A stretch of 64,000 nucleotides of DNA from Rotaria sp. Silwood1 (Eukaryota > Rotifera > Eurotatoria > Philodinida > Philodinidae), in contig CAJNOP010000002.1 in NCBI GenBank assembly GCA_905250075.1, positions 3,229,867 through 3,293,866 of the forward strand, given 5' to 3'. The notes under the pieces were generated by a model that was given only the letters and a program-made list of their open reading frames with translations, had not been told where the DNA came from and did not search any database. This document shows, piece by piece, positions 21,696-35,150 of the stretch. Each line of letters starts with the position of its first letter. The stretch's first letter is position 1. The position numbers and the translations under genes were made by a program.

Positions 21696-24183
21696 ATGAT
21701 CTTTCACAATCAGTATTTGAACTTTCATACATTTATTGTAGTAATTATTGTAAGTTGAATATTTCGAATAAAAAAAAATCTAAAAAATAATCTTAATTTG
21801 AATCTAGCTTTTATCATCATCAACTGCTACATTCTGTAATAAATCAATATCAATTGATGATAAAGATACACCCTGCTTTCTTGAAATATCAACACATGAT
21901 CCTATTCGTTTACATTCATCTAGCAATAGTTTAATTTTACCTTGTCATGTTGCTCATTTAAAACGTAAAATAAATATTAAATTAATGAATCATTTTTGTA
22001 TATTAGTATATTTTTTAAGGTTCAATTATTGAATGGTGGTATCAAGACTTTAAAAAATCAATAGATATTAAAATTTTTCCGGTATATACTTACGTACGTC
22101 CAACAGCTCTTCGTTTTATAACAAGTGCTGTACCATATTCACTAAATTTCACTGAAACAGATATTACTGATGCATCAATTTTATTACGATCCGTAAATAT
22201 TGATGATAGTGGAATTTATCGATGTATTATTCGTCCACGAGCATCAAATCATAAGAATAATAATGAAAATAATCATTTGAAAGAACATACAAATTTATCA
22301 GCACTTAGTTACTATATTGAATTAACTGGTTCGTAAGAAATGTACATACAGCAACAATATATCTATTGCTCATTTCAGAATAAAAGGGTGGTTGTTTTTC
22401 CGAATATCTCTTCAACAAAAAGAGCTATTGATTTGTAGTTTTCACTATTAGAAAGAGACTGACATACTGCACCTCTATATATACTCGTTAACACAACTTG
22501 CTTATAAATTTGTTGAGCAGGCAGCGAAATTCAAAGAAGAAGTTGAAGTGCTTTGAAAAATGTATGGAATTTCAATTAAAATGGGTGCGCTAGGTTCGTC
22601 TACTCAAGATCTATAACTCCACATAAACCAAAATTTTGATTTTGTATCATTCAAAAGATATACAACCCAACATTGATGGTTAAAAATACTGAAAACAGTC
22701 ATTTGTGACTATTTTTTCAAGCTTTTTTATTCTATGTTTATCAATTACTAGTTAAATTTTCGATCATTCTGAAGAGATGTTCAGCATACAGAAGTGTGTT
22801 GTATCAGCATAGTTTGCGACGAAGACACTCGATATGTGATGTAATATGATTAGTACTGTTTTTACATGACAAAGAATGATTTCCTTATAATATGAACAGT
22901 TTCATTCAAGTGAGAATGATCGAAAACTTAACTATTAATTGATAAACATAGAATTCAAAAAGCTTGAAAAAAATAGTCACAAATGACTGTTTTCAACATT
23001 TTTAACCATCAGTGTTGAGCGTATATCTTTTGAATGATACAAAATCAACATTTCGGTTTATGTAGACGTTGTAGATCTTGAGTGACGAATCTAGCGCACT
23101 TCTTATAGTTGAAATTCCATACATTTTTCAAAGCACTTTAACTTTTTCTTTGAATTTCACTGACTGTTCATCAAATTTATGAGCAAGTTTTGTTGATGAG
23201 TAGTACATAAAAAGATGTAAAATGTCAATCTGTTTCTAATGGTGAAAACCACAAAACAATAGCCCTTTATGTTGAAGAGATATTCAAAATACAACCACCC
23301 TTCTTTTGTTTTGGAAATGAACATTAGTTCGTGTTTTTTTTTGTTATTGAACAGCTCCTCGACTTTGTCAAATAAGTTTAAATCAATTGCCATGTTTTAC
23401 AAATATGTATACAAGTTCACCAACAGTCATTGAAGCTTATCAAACAGCATTTCTTCAATGTGCTATACACACTTATCATCGTATAGAATTTACAAACAAG
23501 AATATTTCTTATTTATTTATGTATTCTATGTAGGTTCAGTTAGTGCATTTTGGGTTGTTGGTAATGCATCAATAGACAATATTCTTGTTACTGATTATCT
23601 TTTAAAAAACCAATATAAGGGTGATCAACTACGTCGGGTATTTCCTCTTTCACTTTATGATTATTCTATTGAACTAACTATCAATCGTGATATACATGAA
23701 CGTGTATATTCGTGTGTTATTGATGGAGCTACCGATGCTGAAACAACACTTTTTACCTATATTGTGCGTACTCTTGGTAAGTTGACTTGTTGTATTTGTT
23801 CCTATCTATTATTCATCTCTTGTTTTTCCATATATATATATATAGATCTTCAAGGCATCTCGGAGAAGACAATAGAAGTTCCTGAAAATGAAAAAATAAT
23901 AACAAAAGAATCAGAAACAAAAACAACATCAATAAATCCTGATAAAATTATTGCACATGATGATTTAACTAGTCAACAAATTGCGGATTTACGTCAAATG
24001 ATCTCACATGAAAATAGTAAATAAATTTAATTGCTTTTTTCTTTTTAATACTTTTGAATTTTTAGCCAAAACAAAAGATAAAAAGTTCAATAATAATAAT
24101 AATAATGATGATCTACTACAACTTGATGTAAGCATTTATTGATTTAATGATTTGTAAATAAAGATTCTCATTTGTAGAAATGA
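21696..24183 (+). CDS. Secreted two-Ig-domain protein
   Basis: Eight exons are inferred: 21696-21749, 21808-21964, 22020-22328, 23355-23480, 23534-23776, 23846-24016, 24066-24127 and 24178-24183, giving about 375 aa with consistent phases. The N-terminus is a hydrophobic signal peptide (HTFIVVIILLSSS). The first Ig domain shows LPC, then EWWY, then DDSGIYRC. The second shows FLQC, a Trp in SAFWVVG, and RVYSC. These are the cysteine-tryptophan-cysteine cores of Ig folds. No transmembrane helix follows; the tail is charged and Asn-rich. The donor at 22329 (GTTCGT) was chosen on phase grounds over the nearby GTAAGA and is the weakest junction. The third intron (1,026 nt) contains a foldback element. 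It is likely an adhesion or recognition protein; the partner is unknown. Confidence 0.65.
22363..23327. mobile_element. Foldback element inside an intron of the Ig gene
   Basis: This is a long imperfect inverted repeat. The left arm starts near CTATTGCTCATTTC at 22363 and includes AAGGGTGGTTGT, then ACAGTCATTTGTGACTATTT near 22695, and goes to about 22785. The right arm mirrors it from about 22890 (AATGATCGAAAACTTAACTA) through AAATAGTCACAAATGACTGT to ACAACCACCCTTC and AATGAACATTAG near 23327. Arms are about 420 nt and the spacer about 100 nt. No protein is recognisable. It lies wholly within the third intron and accounts for almost all of that intron's length. Confidence 0.75.
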
Positions 24184-27100
24184 GACAAAACGTCAACAAC
24201 AATTTAAAAATAATGCAAAATAAAAATTGAACTATTTGAATTTTTTTTGTAATCAATTATGTCTTCTTCTTTTTTTACTTGACTTTCTTTTTTTCTTGTT
24301 ACGTGGAACATAAGTACAATAAACTAGTTTATTTATACCAATTTAACGCTCAAATATTCTTGAAAATGAAAGAAAACCTATTATGCAGTCTAATATTCTA
24401 TATTATATGCGGTTTACTCATAAATCTCTAGGACCCCTGATACTTAATTTCCTTTTCTTCTTAATTGAAATTTCTCAAAAAACATGTTGAATTGAATTGT
24501 AGAACGAAACAGAAAAAGCAGTCAGGATAAAAAAAGAATACGATGATTTATTTTTTTTCTTTTTTAATCGTCTTATTCTCATTGACGAATTGATATAATG
24601 ATCAGCCTGAGAAAATTTATATTCTTTCCTAGATGAGTACTTCTATAGGTCGTTGAGAAATCTCATTTGCATGTTGCTCGTTCACACACACACACATATA
24701 TATATATAAGATATGCACATGCAAAAACATTGAAATAGCCTCTTCCATCAATCTCTCTTAAGTATTTTTTTTGCTTTTCTCTTTCTATCTTTCTTCATTC
24801 ATAGGTACTATCTTTTAGATGTAAAAAAAAAACAAATTAAAAATAAAAACCAAGAAGTCAATTTTTGTGGATTATTAGAATCGATAGGATAATCTACCTA
24901 TGAATTATTATCCTTGAAAAAATACAAAAAGAATGAACAAATCTCTTGTTTCACTGTATTTGCTAATGATCGTTGATCATATTTTTTGTTTCATTTTTTT
25001 TCTCTTGCTTTTTTTTTCATGCCCATGTCATTCTGTGTGTGTGTATGAGAGGATAATGCTACTCAGAGAATTGATCTCTAAGGAGACTTCCCCACTGTTT
25101 TCCTCTCTCTCACTCTTTTTTTTACTTTTCCCATATTCTATTAGTTCTCCTGTTGTTAATACATATATTGTATTTTTGTCAAGCAAAAAGAAAGTTAATC
25201 TCTAAGGTGACAAGAAAAGAAAAACTTTATCCTTATTGAATACCTATTGGTTAATGTAAGTTTAACTTCTTTCAGATTTGTTTCTCGTCTAGTGTTTATA
25301 TTTATTTTAATTAGAGAATAAGAAAAAAGAAAAATAGAAAAGATTGATGATTTATTTAATATTCAACGATTGCTAAATGAAGCGTAGGCATAGATTTTTT
25401 TTATTATTGTCAAATTTAAGTACAAATTGCTAATGCTGTATCAATAATCTCGTGTTTGAAATAGTTTCTTATTTATATAACATATGCCTGATTTCTATTT
25501 AGTTTAGTTAGTGCATGTTTCTTAAGACCTGTTCGTTATTTATTAATGGAAATAAAAAAATATGCCAAAAAACAAAACTATTTGTTTAAATATGCGCATA
25601 TACATGTCAAGTTAGAGGAACGAGTTATTAATCTACCTAGAAAGTATTTTCTTAAGGACAGACGTTAGTTATGATATATAATAATGATCAAGATTGGAAT
25701 AAATTGACGAGGCTATATAGTATTCGTCTGGGATTTTTTTTTTTATATAATTCGTTTGATTGGAAAATACGATCGCGTTTTATCTTATCACTGTTGATTG
25801 CCCGTTTTTTTTTTACTATTTTCTATATAGGTTATCGGATAAGCAACATTGTTTGCTATGTCTTAATTCTATTGACATGACATTTTACCATAGACAATTA
25901 CTTACGGATTGACAACAATAAGACAATGAAAGTTACTGACATTGCTATATATATAAAATAAAGTTTAATCAAAAATTATTGAAAAGAAATATTATTACAT
26001 AGAAAAGAAAATCATTAAGTATAAGCCTATTCATCTACAAGAGTCTACTTAGAAAAATATTTAATTAGTTTATGCATCAACACAATTGCATGAATATTCA
26101 AGAAGAAATGTCACTATAGGCATTTACACCCTAATATGATGATCTTTTTTGAAGATTACATCGTCTTTTTTAGTTTTGTTTTATTAAAAAAAAAGAAAAC
26201 ATCATAGAGAAACTAGTTGTGACTTGCAGCTTATAGACATTGGCATCGAAAGAATAATATAGGCATGAAAAAGAGAAAGAAAACGACTTCCGTTTTATGT
26301 TATGTCCTAGGCGTGTGTTTGTGTCTGTATCCAAGTCCGTCGGTTAGTCTTCTTCCTTCTTTTCACCAGTCTTACCCCCCTCCCTCCCTTTCTTCATTTT
26401 TCTTTCTTTCTCTATTTTAATAATAGCTTGTTATTGTGTGTTCATGACAAATGTTCATGAACGTGTGCGATACAGATCTATGTGTGTATGTTTGAAAATA
26501 CAAAGTTGACACAATCATGAGCGCTTTCGAAATCGACACTCAATAGAAAACAACTACTTTAATTCTTGGGTGTGATTTCTCATTAAGTTCTCACATTGAA
26601 AAAACATGCATAGAGACACGTTCTCATCACAATCATGTAGAACACACTAAAATAAATCAAATTACTCTAGCAATACTAGTTGATCTTTTTTACTTATTCA
26701 ATTCAGTCTAATGATTCATAGACATATGGGCTATTGCTATCTGCAATTACATGTGTATAGAAAGTGTATATTGATATAAATAAAGACATTTTCCAGATCT
26801 GCAAGCCACAGCATTGCATTCGTAAAAAAAAAGAGCATGAGAAGTACTAGAAAACCCATTCATTGAGTTTTTTTAATAGTTGCCTTTTGTCTTATCATCA
26901 TCCTTTATTATTAGTATAGGGTATTTACAAGTGTAAAAAAGAATCCAAAAGATTACTACTATTTCGAAAAAACAGAAAAAACGATAATATTACGCCTAAT
27001 GGAGTCAAATTTTTATCGCTTGGGATTAAGCGTGGCTAGAAAAGATTGTATATATGTGTTTGTAGTTATGTTTTTTTTGTGTTGTTGAGCGAAATTGAAT

Positions 27101-28252
27101 TGATGATAATGATGATCCACAGTTGCACGAAGACATCTGTCCTTGATTTTTAATCCAATGTGAAAAAAATTGATTATATGCACTTTCAGAGAAAGCTAAT
27201 TCATCTGAGAAGACATGCATAGATCATGAAGTTTTTGGCTTTGATTCTTACAAGCCTTTTCAACCAACAACTACTTTGATGTCAGGAGGTCTTCCATTCC
27301 TCTCGACTGACGATTACTTTAATTGACTCTGTCTTTTTCTGTTCTTTTTTTTTCTTCGTTTTTTTCCTTAAAATTCTACGTCACGTACACTCGCTTTTTT
27401 TTGTCATTCTTCAGTCTTTCCTTTATAGATGCCGTATTATAGGCATTCGCTCTGTATATATATTTATATATATTTGTCTAACGATCTTTTTGTTCATAGT
27501 AAAATAATGGTTTTTAAGTTACGAATCATACCATCACTATTGTTTTTATTACGATTAGTGAATGATGGTGCAGCACTGAAGAAAAGATGTCGTATTGCGT
27601 GTGTGTATTTATAGGCGTATATATGCGTGCTTAGGAAAATGCGATCTTGCGCACCGCCTATCAACATTGGCTAGCTAAGCTCAACAGGATATAGACTGAG
27701 GGAACAAAGAGAGAGAGAGAGAGAGAAAGAGGAATGCCTATAGTCAATATAATTAGAACAAAGTGAGTAAGAATGCTGAGCAGAAAAAGAGAAAGATAAC
27801 GAGAAGAAATAAAACATATTTTTTTTTTAAGATATACTTGAAATATTGAGTACAAGGTTTATAATCATACAAAAAACAGAAGATAGGTCACTTGCTTTCT
27901 GTTTCTCACCGAACAATAATAGAGTTCAAGTTCGATTTGTTCATTCTCACTACATCTGGCTGTATTATTAGTCTGATCATACTACGATATAAATCACGCG
28001 AGTATATGTAACTTTCTTGTGTTTTTTTTTTGTCAAAAGCTTATTCTCATTATTAATTATAGGTATTAAACTGATAGTTGTCAATGAATAGATGTAGTTT
28101 ACTACATGTTAATGACGTTGCATATATATATTTGTGCGTGTAAGAAAAAAAAGTTTCCAGTGAGCAACAAGTCTGACAGATTATATTGTATCTTTTTTAC
28201 ATATTTGTTTTCAACTAAAGATTTAGAAAACATACAAAACGGATAATCATCA
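24184..28252. other. Intergenic, no gene seen
   Basis: About 4 kb of AT-rich DNA with CA/TA microsatellites (24685-24708), a GA run (27710-27727) and homopolymers. No family-like reading frame was found on either strand. The 3' part is the upstream flank of the GPCR gene. Confidence 0.55.
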
Positions 28253-31200
28253 ATGGAAACAACACCGTACTATGAAACAATAGAATCACCATTAACATCA
28301 CATATATCAAATGAAACTTCTATGAATTATTCTAGTCAAATTAATTCAAATAATATTGATCATCCAATACATTTATTTATATTAATTGCTTTATGGATTG
28401 TTTTATTAGTAACAATTATATTTGGTACAACAGGAAATATTCTTGTACTTTATGTTTATATTAATCGTAAAGATAATAAGACATGCACATTTTTTATAAA
28501 AATGTTAGCTGTTGTGGACTTAATTATATGTTTGATTTTGGCACCTTTAGAATTATATCAAATAACAACAGGTAAAAAACTAATTATGAAAAAAAAAAAA
28601 GGTTTTTAAACTTCATATACAACATCTTTGAGTGATAATAACAGAAAAAAAAGAAACATGTTTTGTTTTAAAGCTTCATGTTACTTTCATCATCATTATC
28701 ATGCATTTTTACTTGTCAATGACAAAAAAAAAACACAATTAAAACTGGCAACCAAATAAAACTCATCAGAAACCATTTGAAAACATTTTTTTTAAAAATC
28801 AAAATAGAATCTTGATAGTATTTCTTTTTTGTTTTCTTTCAACTGCTTGATACCTACATAACATAAGAACATATGAATTCTATTAGCTTTAAGAATCATT
28901 GACTAATCTTAATACGACTTTGCATTTTAAAATAGGTATTCGAAATGAATTTTTATGTAAATTTTATGGATTTTTATCAACACATGTACTTTATTCAACT
29001 CTTCTTATAACAACAATTGCATTTGATCGATATTTTTGTATATGTTGGCCATTATATAAAATTATTACTATACGTCGTGCACATGCTATTGTTATTGTCT
29101 GTGGAATATTATCATCTTTATTAGGTACTATTTCCTAGGGCTTTTTTTTAATCGTCGCCAAAAAAACAAACTCAAAAATGATGAATTTCTTTATTTATTT
29201 TTGTTTTAGCTATTATACCAATGACAGAATATTCAACAACAGAACATTTTTTTCAAATACATAATAATCATTCGGAACATTTTTCAATAAAATATTCAGA
29301 TGGTAATGATGCAATGATGTACAAACATGTTGAACATATTAAAAAAAGTGATACAGCAGGATCATTTATAGCAGGCAATTTAACAGATGTTAATTGTAGT
29401 CCAAAATCTAATTTACGTAAGTTCAACAAAAGAAATTCTTTTTTTTTTAAGAATTCTAATTTCATACTTTTATTATAAAAGTTATATTACTTTAGAAATT
29501 TAATAGCTTTTGAGATACAGTTAAAAAAATTGTTTTTAAATATCTTTTTGTATTTATTTATTAATTTATAAAGCATGTTTTTTGTTTTAAGATCTTGGAC
29601 CATCAACTTTCCTTGATGCATATCGAATGTTTCATAGTATATTATTTGCAATATGTATTTTACTTGTACTTATTCTTTATGCATTTATATATAATGCTGT
29701 TTATCAACGTCGTGTAACACGTACAAGAAAATTATCTGCTTATCGTCGTATAATTCGTTCTTATTTAATGAATAATGAAACAGAAAATACTAGAATACGA
29801 TCAACAAAAAATATACATAAACGTCGTCATTATCGTAATGAACATTCACCATCAACATTAACACTTATTTGTTGTTACTGTTGTAAAACAAGTAATGAAT
29901 ATGTACACGATTTACAACGACCATCAGAATCAACTTTACATGAACCATTAAATCATCGACGACAACAAATGCATCATCGTCATATACATGATGAACCATC
30001 ATCAATAATAACAAATCAAACTAAATGTAGACCACAAGTTGTTTTAGAAGTAAATGGTGCACGTGGTAAACGTTATTCAGCTATATCAATGACATCAATG
30101 ACTTATTTAACAAGTGGCATATGGGATGAAACAACATCAACAAATTTAATACGTTCAAGACTTAATTCAATAGCTGCAACAACTTATTGTGGAACTGAAC
30201 ATTCATCAACTAGTCGACCATCAACATCAACCGAAGATTCCTTTGAACTAGGAACAAAACTATTAACACTTAATAATGCAATACAATTACGTCCTATGAC
30301 ACCCTCTAATTCAACACATTTAACTGTACCTGGACAACAAACCACAACAACAATGTTATCGCCATCATCAGGTGAACTTATACATAAAGATAATCAATTA
30401 AATGAAAATGAATTACAACGAAGTGTATCGCAATGTACAAATAACCCTCATGTATCAATTGTACGTAAAACAAGTAATACATTATCTATTCGACAGCAAC
30501 AACGACTATCAGATGTATCAGTTCATCAACGAAAAGTATCATTTAGTATGTATATTATTAGACTATTCAAAATTGCTCTATTTGTTTTTCTTTTTTAATA
30601 TTGATTCATTTCCCTAAAGATTATATAAAGGACAAAGAAGAGACGTCATTCAATTTCATATACATCATTTTCTTTTTCAGGTTTCTTGAAGTACGCATAG
30701 TGTCTTTTGATGCTCATTCGGATATGAAAAAAATCTAATTATATTTTTACGTTCTACTTTACATTTTTCCTTGATAAAGAAAGCCAAGTGCATAAACGAG
30801 ACGTGACATCTACCCTATAGGACACTTCTTATCCGGACTACCCATCAAAAGCGGATGATTGACTCGGTTGGATTCTTCTCTTTTTTTTTAATAATTACAG
30901 ACAACAGTAAGAAGTACGGAAATATTCTCTTTCTCTTTATATCAATAGTGACGTCTGCTGGAATTGCTGATCAATGTATTAGTGAAGATTCACCAAATAC
31001 TTATCAACGATCTAGTTTAGCTCCACCTAATTTATCATTATCTGCAAATCAATCACAACAACAACAACAACAGCAACAATTAATTGTTCATATGAATAAT
31101 AATCGGTCATTATCAACAACATCATCAATTGATCATAGAAATTCTTCAATACGAAATTTTTCTATATCATCAACACGTCGTCCATCAACATTTGATGGTG

Positions 31201-31573
31201 AAACACAACGGATACTTGATCGACAACAAACACAAGAACGTTTAGCAAATATTCGAACAACATTTACATTATTTATTGTTACAGCTACATTTATTCTTAT
31301 GTATTTACCATCATTAATTCATGCATTATTCAAAATTGAACCACACAATTTTCGTGAAATCCTATTTATACTCTATTATATCAACAGTGCAGTATGTATA
31401 CATATATATATAATAACTATAAATAGAAAAAAAAACCAATATCTTTTCTTCTTTTTTTATATATATTCTAGTGCAATCCACTTATTTATTCATTTTTTAA
31501 TGTCAATTTTCGCAATGATATTCGTCGTATCTATGAATGCCAAAAACGCGAGTATTTCGCTCGTCAATATTAA
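28253..31573 (+). CDS. Rhodopsin-type GPCR with very long third intracellular loop
   Basis: Six exons are inferred: 28253-28571, 28936-29124, 29210-29416, 29592-30545, 30949-31391 and 31472-31573, giving 737 aa; the first four introns are phase 1 and the last phase 0. The N-terminus is extracellular with several Asn-X-Ser/Thr sites. TM1 contains GTTGNILVLYV, TM3 ends in FDRYFCICWP (the DRY box) and TM7 ends in NPLIYSFFN (NPxxY). A cysteine before TM3 (EFLCKF) and one in loop 2 (DVNCSP) can form the usual disulfide. Between TM5 (about 246-270) and TM6 (about 660-683) lies a loop of about 385 residues, rich in Ser/Thr/Arg/His and including a glutamine run near 31047-31080. TM6 has LMYLPS in place of the common CWxP. 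The class A assignment is firm; the ligand is unknown. Confidence 0.85.
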
Positions 31574-32160
31574 AACAAACAAAAACTTTTCTTTTCTGTT
31601 GTTTATTGTTATGTATTTTCTACAGAAAAAAAGTATATAAGAATGTGAATGAGACAATATAAAAAGAAAAAAGAAAGAATTATAATAATATAGTGAAATA
31701 TTAATCAAACATGTAGGATCGATGGAATATATATGATGGATGTAATTTTTTTTATTTACTTTCCTTTTTTCTTCTATTTTCTTTGTTTGTTCGACCTTGA
31801 AATAAAAAGAAAAGATAAAAAATAATATGTTTAACCCCCGCTCATAAGAATCATTATGGTGATGTTGATACTCTTGAATAAAAAATGAACACAAGTATAA
31901 TTATTCGTGACGGCTTTTTGACGAGTACCATACGTAGAGATAAAAGAAGGAAAGAATTAAAATGATGAAGGACAGACATATTCATTGTCATTGAAGAACA
32001 ACAATTATTGATATGAACATAAATTATTATTGGAATGAACAATAAGAAATAAGAAGATGAGTTACAATGTTCTGCATACATTTATCAAATGACTAGATGT
32101 TATGTGTCTATTCTGTTTTTTCGTGTTTGACCTAGAGATGAAATTAGTTTGTTTCTGTTT
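31574..32160. other. Spacer between convergent genes
   Basis: About 590 nt separating the stop codons of the GPCR (plus) and the hypothetical gene (minus). No feature beyond AT-rich tracts is seen. Confidence 0.5.
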
Positions 32161-32874
32161 TTATCGAATGGCAACTGATGCACGATTTGAATAGAGTGAA
32201 GCTGGAGCAAAACTATCGAAACCATCTTGAACACCTTTATATGTTGGTAATGTTTCAAGAAATGAACGAACTTGTCTTTGTATAGGTGTTAATTCTGGTA
32301 AATTAGATTGTGATGGTTCTTCATCTAATATGGTTAATTGCTCATTAACATTTTCTTTTGATTTACTTGATTGAGGAAGATTAATCATCCATTGATGAGT
32401 TTTATTTTCTCGTTTTTGTCGGTTTGATAAAGTTGCTTTTACAATTGGAGGTAAACGTTGGCTATTCGTACAGAATCGTCGACGTCGTAAGGAAATAAAA
32501 GATGATGTATCCTCAGAAAATTCATCTATTTGATCAGAGTTTGCTTGATTTTGACTGATAGTACAACAGGCACCAATTGATAAACGGCGTTTTGGATTTG
32601 AATTATTATTATTATTATTAGTATTATTATCATTCATACGTATTTTATGATGATCGATTGATTCTGTTTGTTCATTATAAATATTATCAAATGGTATAGA
32701 TATTTTTGTTCGATTATTATTTAATGTTTGATTATTAGCTCGACGTATTGAATTTTCAAGTTTTTGATGAGTTATTAAATTTTGTGAATGTTTGCGTTCA
32801 ATTAATGATAATTCACGCGCTAATAAAAGATTAAAATGTTTAACACGATGTTGTGCAGCTGAGTTTAGTAACAT
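32161..32874 (-). CDS. Hypothetical single-exon protein, basic and low-complexity
   Basis: An uninterrupted frame of 237 codons starts at the ATG at 32874 (a TTG two codons upstream is ignored). The length, polar composition and codon use match the confirmed genes. The protein is rich in Asn, Arg, Ser and Gln, with an asparagine run near residues 80-90 and basic patches (KRRLSIG, LRRRRFC). The N-terminal 50 residues look helical and amphipathic. The C-terminal segment (TPIQRQVRSFLETLPTYKGV and following) looks the most conserved. No signal peptide or transmembrane helix is seen. I do not recognise the family. It is convergent with the GPCR. Missing upstream exons cannot be excluded. Confidence 0.6.
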   Translation of the reverse strand: MLLNSAAQHRVKHFNLLLARELSLIERKHSQNLITHQKLENSIRRANNQTLNNNRTKISIPFDNIYNEQTESIDHHKIRMNDNNTNNNNNNSNPKRRLSIGACCTISQNQANSDQIDEFSEDTSSFISLRRRRFCTNSQRLPPIVKATLSNRQKRENKTHQWMINLPQSSKSKENVNEQLTILDEEPSQSNLPELTPIQRQVRSFLETLPTYKGVQDGFDSFAPASLYSNRASVAIR

Positions 32875-35150
32875 AATCAAATTTCAAAGAGTTATGTACT
32901 GATTTAAATCTTAAATTTAGTTCGTCGAAGAGAACAGAAAATGCTTGAAAATGAAGTATCGATGAATGCGGTTGCATGTGCTTTTGCAAATATAAACAAA
33001 TGGTCGTAAGAAAGAATAAGAGGCGAACAAAAGTAGATGAAAAGATATACTCTCAGCTCAATTTTAACATCGTCACCAATGTTACCATGCATGCCACACT
33101 CGATAAACATACAGGCAAACACTGAAATCAATCAAGGTTCACAGATACTTGAATATTTCCTCTCGTTAAGAAACAATTCAATATTTTGAATATTTCATAC
33201 GAAAAAAAAGGGAAGGAAATAAAAGTAGACAGATTAGTTTGAATGATTTTATACTAGCTCTTTTATTTGAGAAATAAAAGAAAAAAAGTCTTTTACAACT
33301 TCTATAAGTATGAACTTGTTTTCTTTTGACAAATCAATATTTAACAAATGATTTGAACATTTTTTATCACATTAGAACTTCATTTTTTCTTTTTAAATTT
33401 GCTTCTAAAGCAAATTTTGTCAATTATATCTACTGGTACTTTTAATAAGATGAAAAAAGACCTTTGGACAAAGTTTGTTTTATTTAGATGAATCATTGAA
33501 TTTTGGAAGCAAAGGTTAGATTGATATTAAATATAAAAAAAGAAAATCAAAAGTAAATAGTTGCTTTTTTTTTCTTTTCAATTAAATGAATACCTTTATG
33601 TCTACAGATTTGAATATTAATTTTTCATTTTTCTAAGGTATCCATCATTGAAGAATCGTGACGAAGTTTTTCTATAGTATATAAGGTCAATATGAAATTT
33701 AGAGCAGAAATCGTTCTTATGGTTTATGATGTCATTGATGGAAAACTTAAATAAATATTTGTAGGATATATTACTTTCCATAGACTTCATCAAAAAATGA
33801 ATAATATAAAAATTCATAATGCTTGTGTTACTTCTTTGCAAAACAAAAAAAAAATGATTTTTGGACCATTTTGACCTTATATTTGGACATGCACTTAATC
33901 AAAAAAGATTTATGGCTTTCAACAAAAGAATAAATTTCCTTTATTTTTTTTTCCCTTTACAATGATCAAGCACTTATGTTTGATCATCTTTTTTTTTCTC
34001 AATTACGTTCTAATACATCAATAATCTATTGCATAGACCTTTAATATTCTTTCGATTACTTACAAATGATTAATTTTACATGACATATAAATAATTTATT
34101 TTTAATAGAACATTAACATTTCCTTTTCCACAATAGAATAGAATCATGAAAATACTGCATGATTGACTTATTTCTACTGTTTAGAAAGCTTTCGTTATAA
34201 AAATTATCTATGATAATCGACAAACAGATTCACAATCAAACGACATGAAATCACATTCATACGTATTGTCTTTAATATTTTCTCAATTTAATTTAGAATA
34301 TAGTAAACATATTGAAAAAAAAACGAAGATTAAATTATTATCAAATAGAAACATCGATTTTGTCAATTTTGCGTGTGAATACGAGTTTCTCATTTACACA
34401 TAGCTATATTTTCTTTGTGGGGGAGAACAACAACTAGCTAGAAAAGTTCTTAAACAACTTATCTATGTGATGTTCCATTAATCATATAGCATAAATCTTA
34501 TAAACAGATTGATTCGACTACAATCAATCAACATAGGAATGTTTCGTGGTTTGTTTTTTTCTGGGATCGAGTCTATCTCATCTCTGTAATCGATTACAGC
34601 CAAACAACGATGCATCATTATAGCTAAAGCGTAAAATCTTATGTCTTTTTGAATAGTTTATTGATCCTTTCAAAACACGATTGACGAAAGAACATTTTCA
34701 ACATATCAATCGTTTTTGAATTCGTACTGAGTGCACAGATTCAACTTCTGTAAGATATAAAAAAAGACTCAAAAACAATNNNNNNNNNNNNNNNNNNNNN
34801 NNNNNNNNNNNNNNNNNNNNNNNNNNNNNNNNNNNNNNNNNNNNNNNNNNNNNNNNNNNNNNNNNNNNNNNNNNNNNNNCAATGTTATCGTTAGTCATAG
34901 AAAATAAAAACAGACTTCTGAGTAAAGAAAAATACGTGTTTAGAAAATAATATTGTAGCAAATGTACTCAAATATGAGCACAAATGATTATCTTACTTCA
35001 CTCATGCATTGCTTTGACTTCAAAAGCAGCCAAATCGCAGGTGAATAGGCTCATAGCGGCGCTATGACAATGATAATATTTAAAACATGTCCTACTATTC
35101 TCTCATATTATCATTTACTTGATTTTAACTAATCATTTTCTATATAATAG
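32875..35150. other. Intergenic or intronic sequence around an assembly gap
   Basis: No coding exon could be supported on either side of the N run at 34780-34879. The stretch up to 35150 ends in a good 3' splice acceptor (TATATAATAG) that opens the first visible BTAF1 exon, so at least the part after the gap is probably intron. Confidence 0.5.
34780..34879. other. Assembly gap of exactly 100 N
   Basis: One hundred N characters, a length often used as a placeholder for a scaffold gap of unknown size. It lies directly upstream of a BTAF1 gene whose first ~1,200 codons are missing, so the gap may hide those exons. Confidence 0.95.

Noticed and set aside
22329..23332. GTTCGT at both sides of the intronic foldback as a target duplication
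   Set aside because: The two copies lie at unequal distances (about 30 nt versus 0-3 nt) from the arm ends, so they are probably coincidental.
27026..27220. Transposase-like HVFSDELAF on the minus strand
   Set aside because: Only a short FSDE-like string; the rest of the 64-codon frame does not follow the DDE family.
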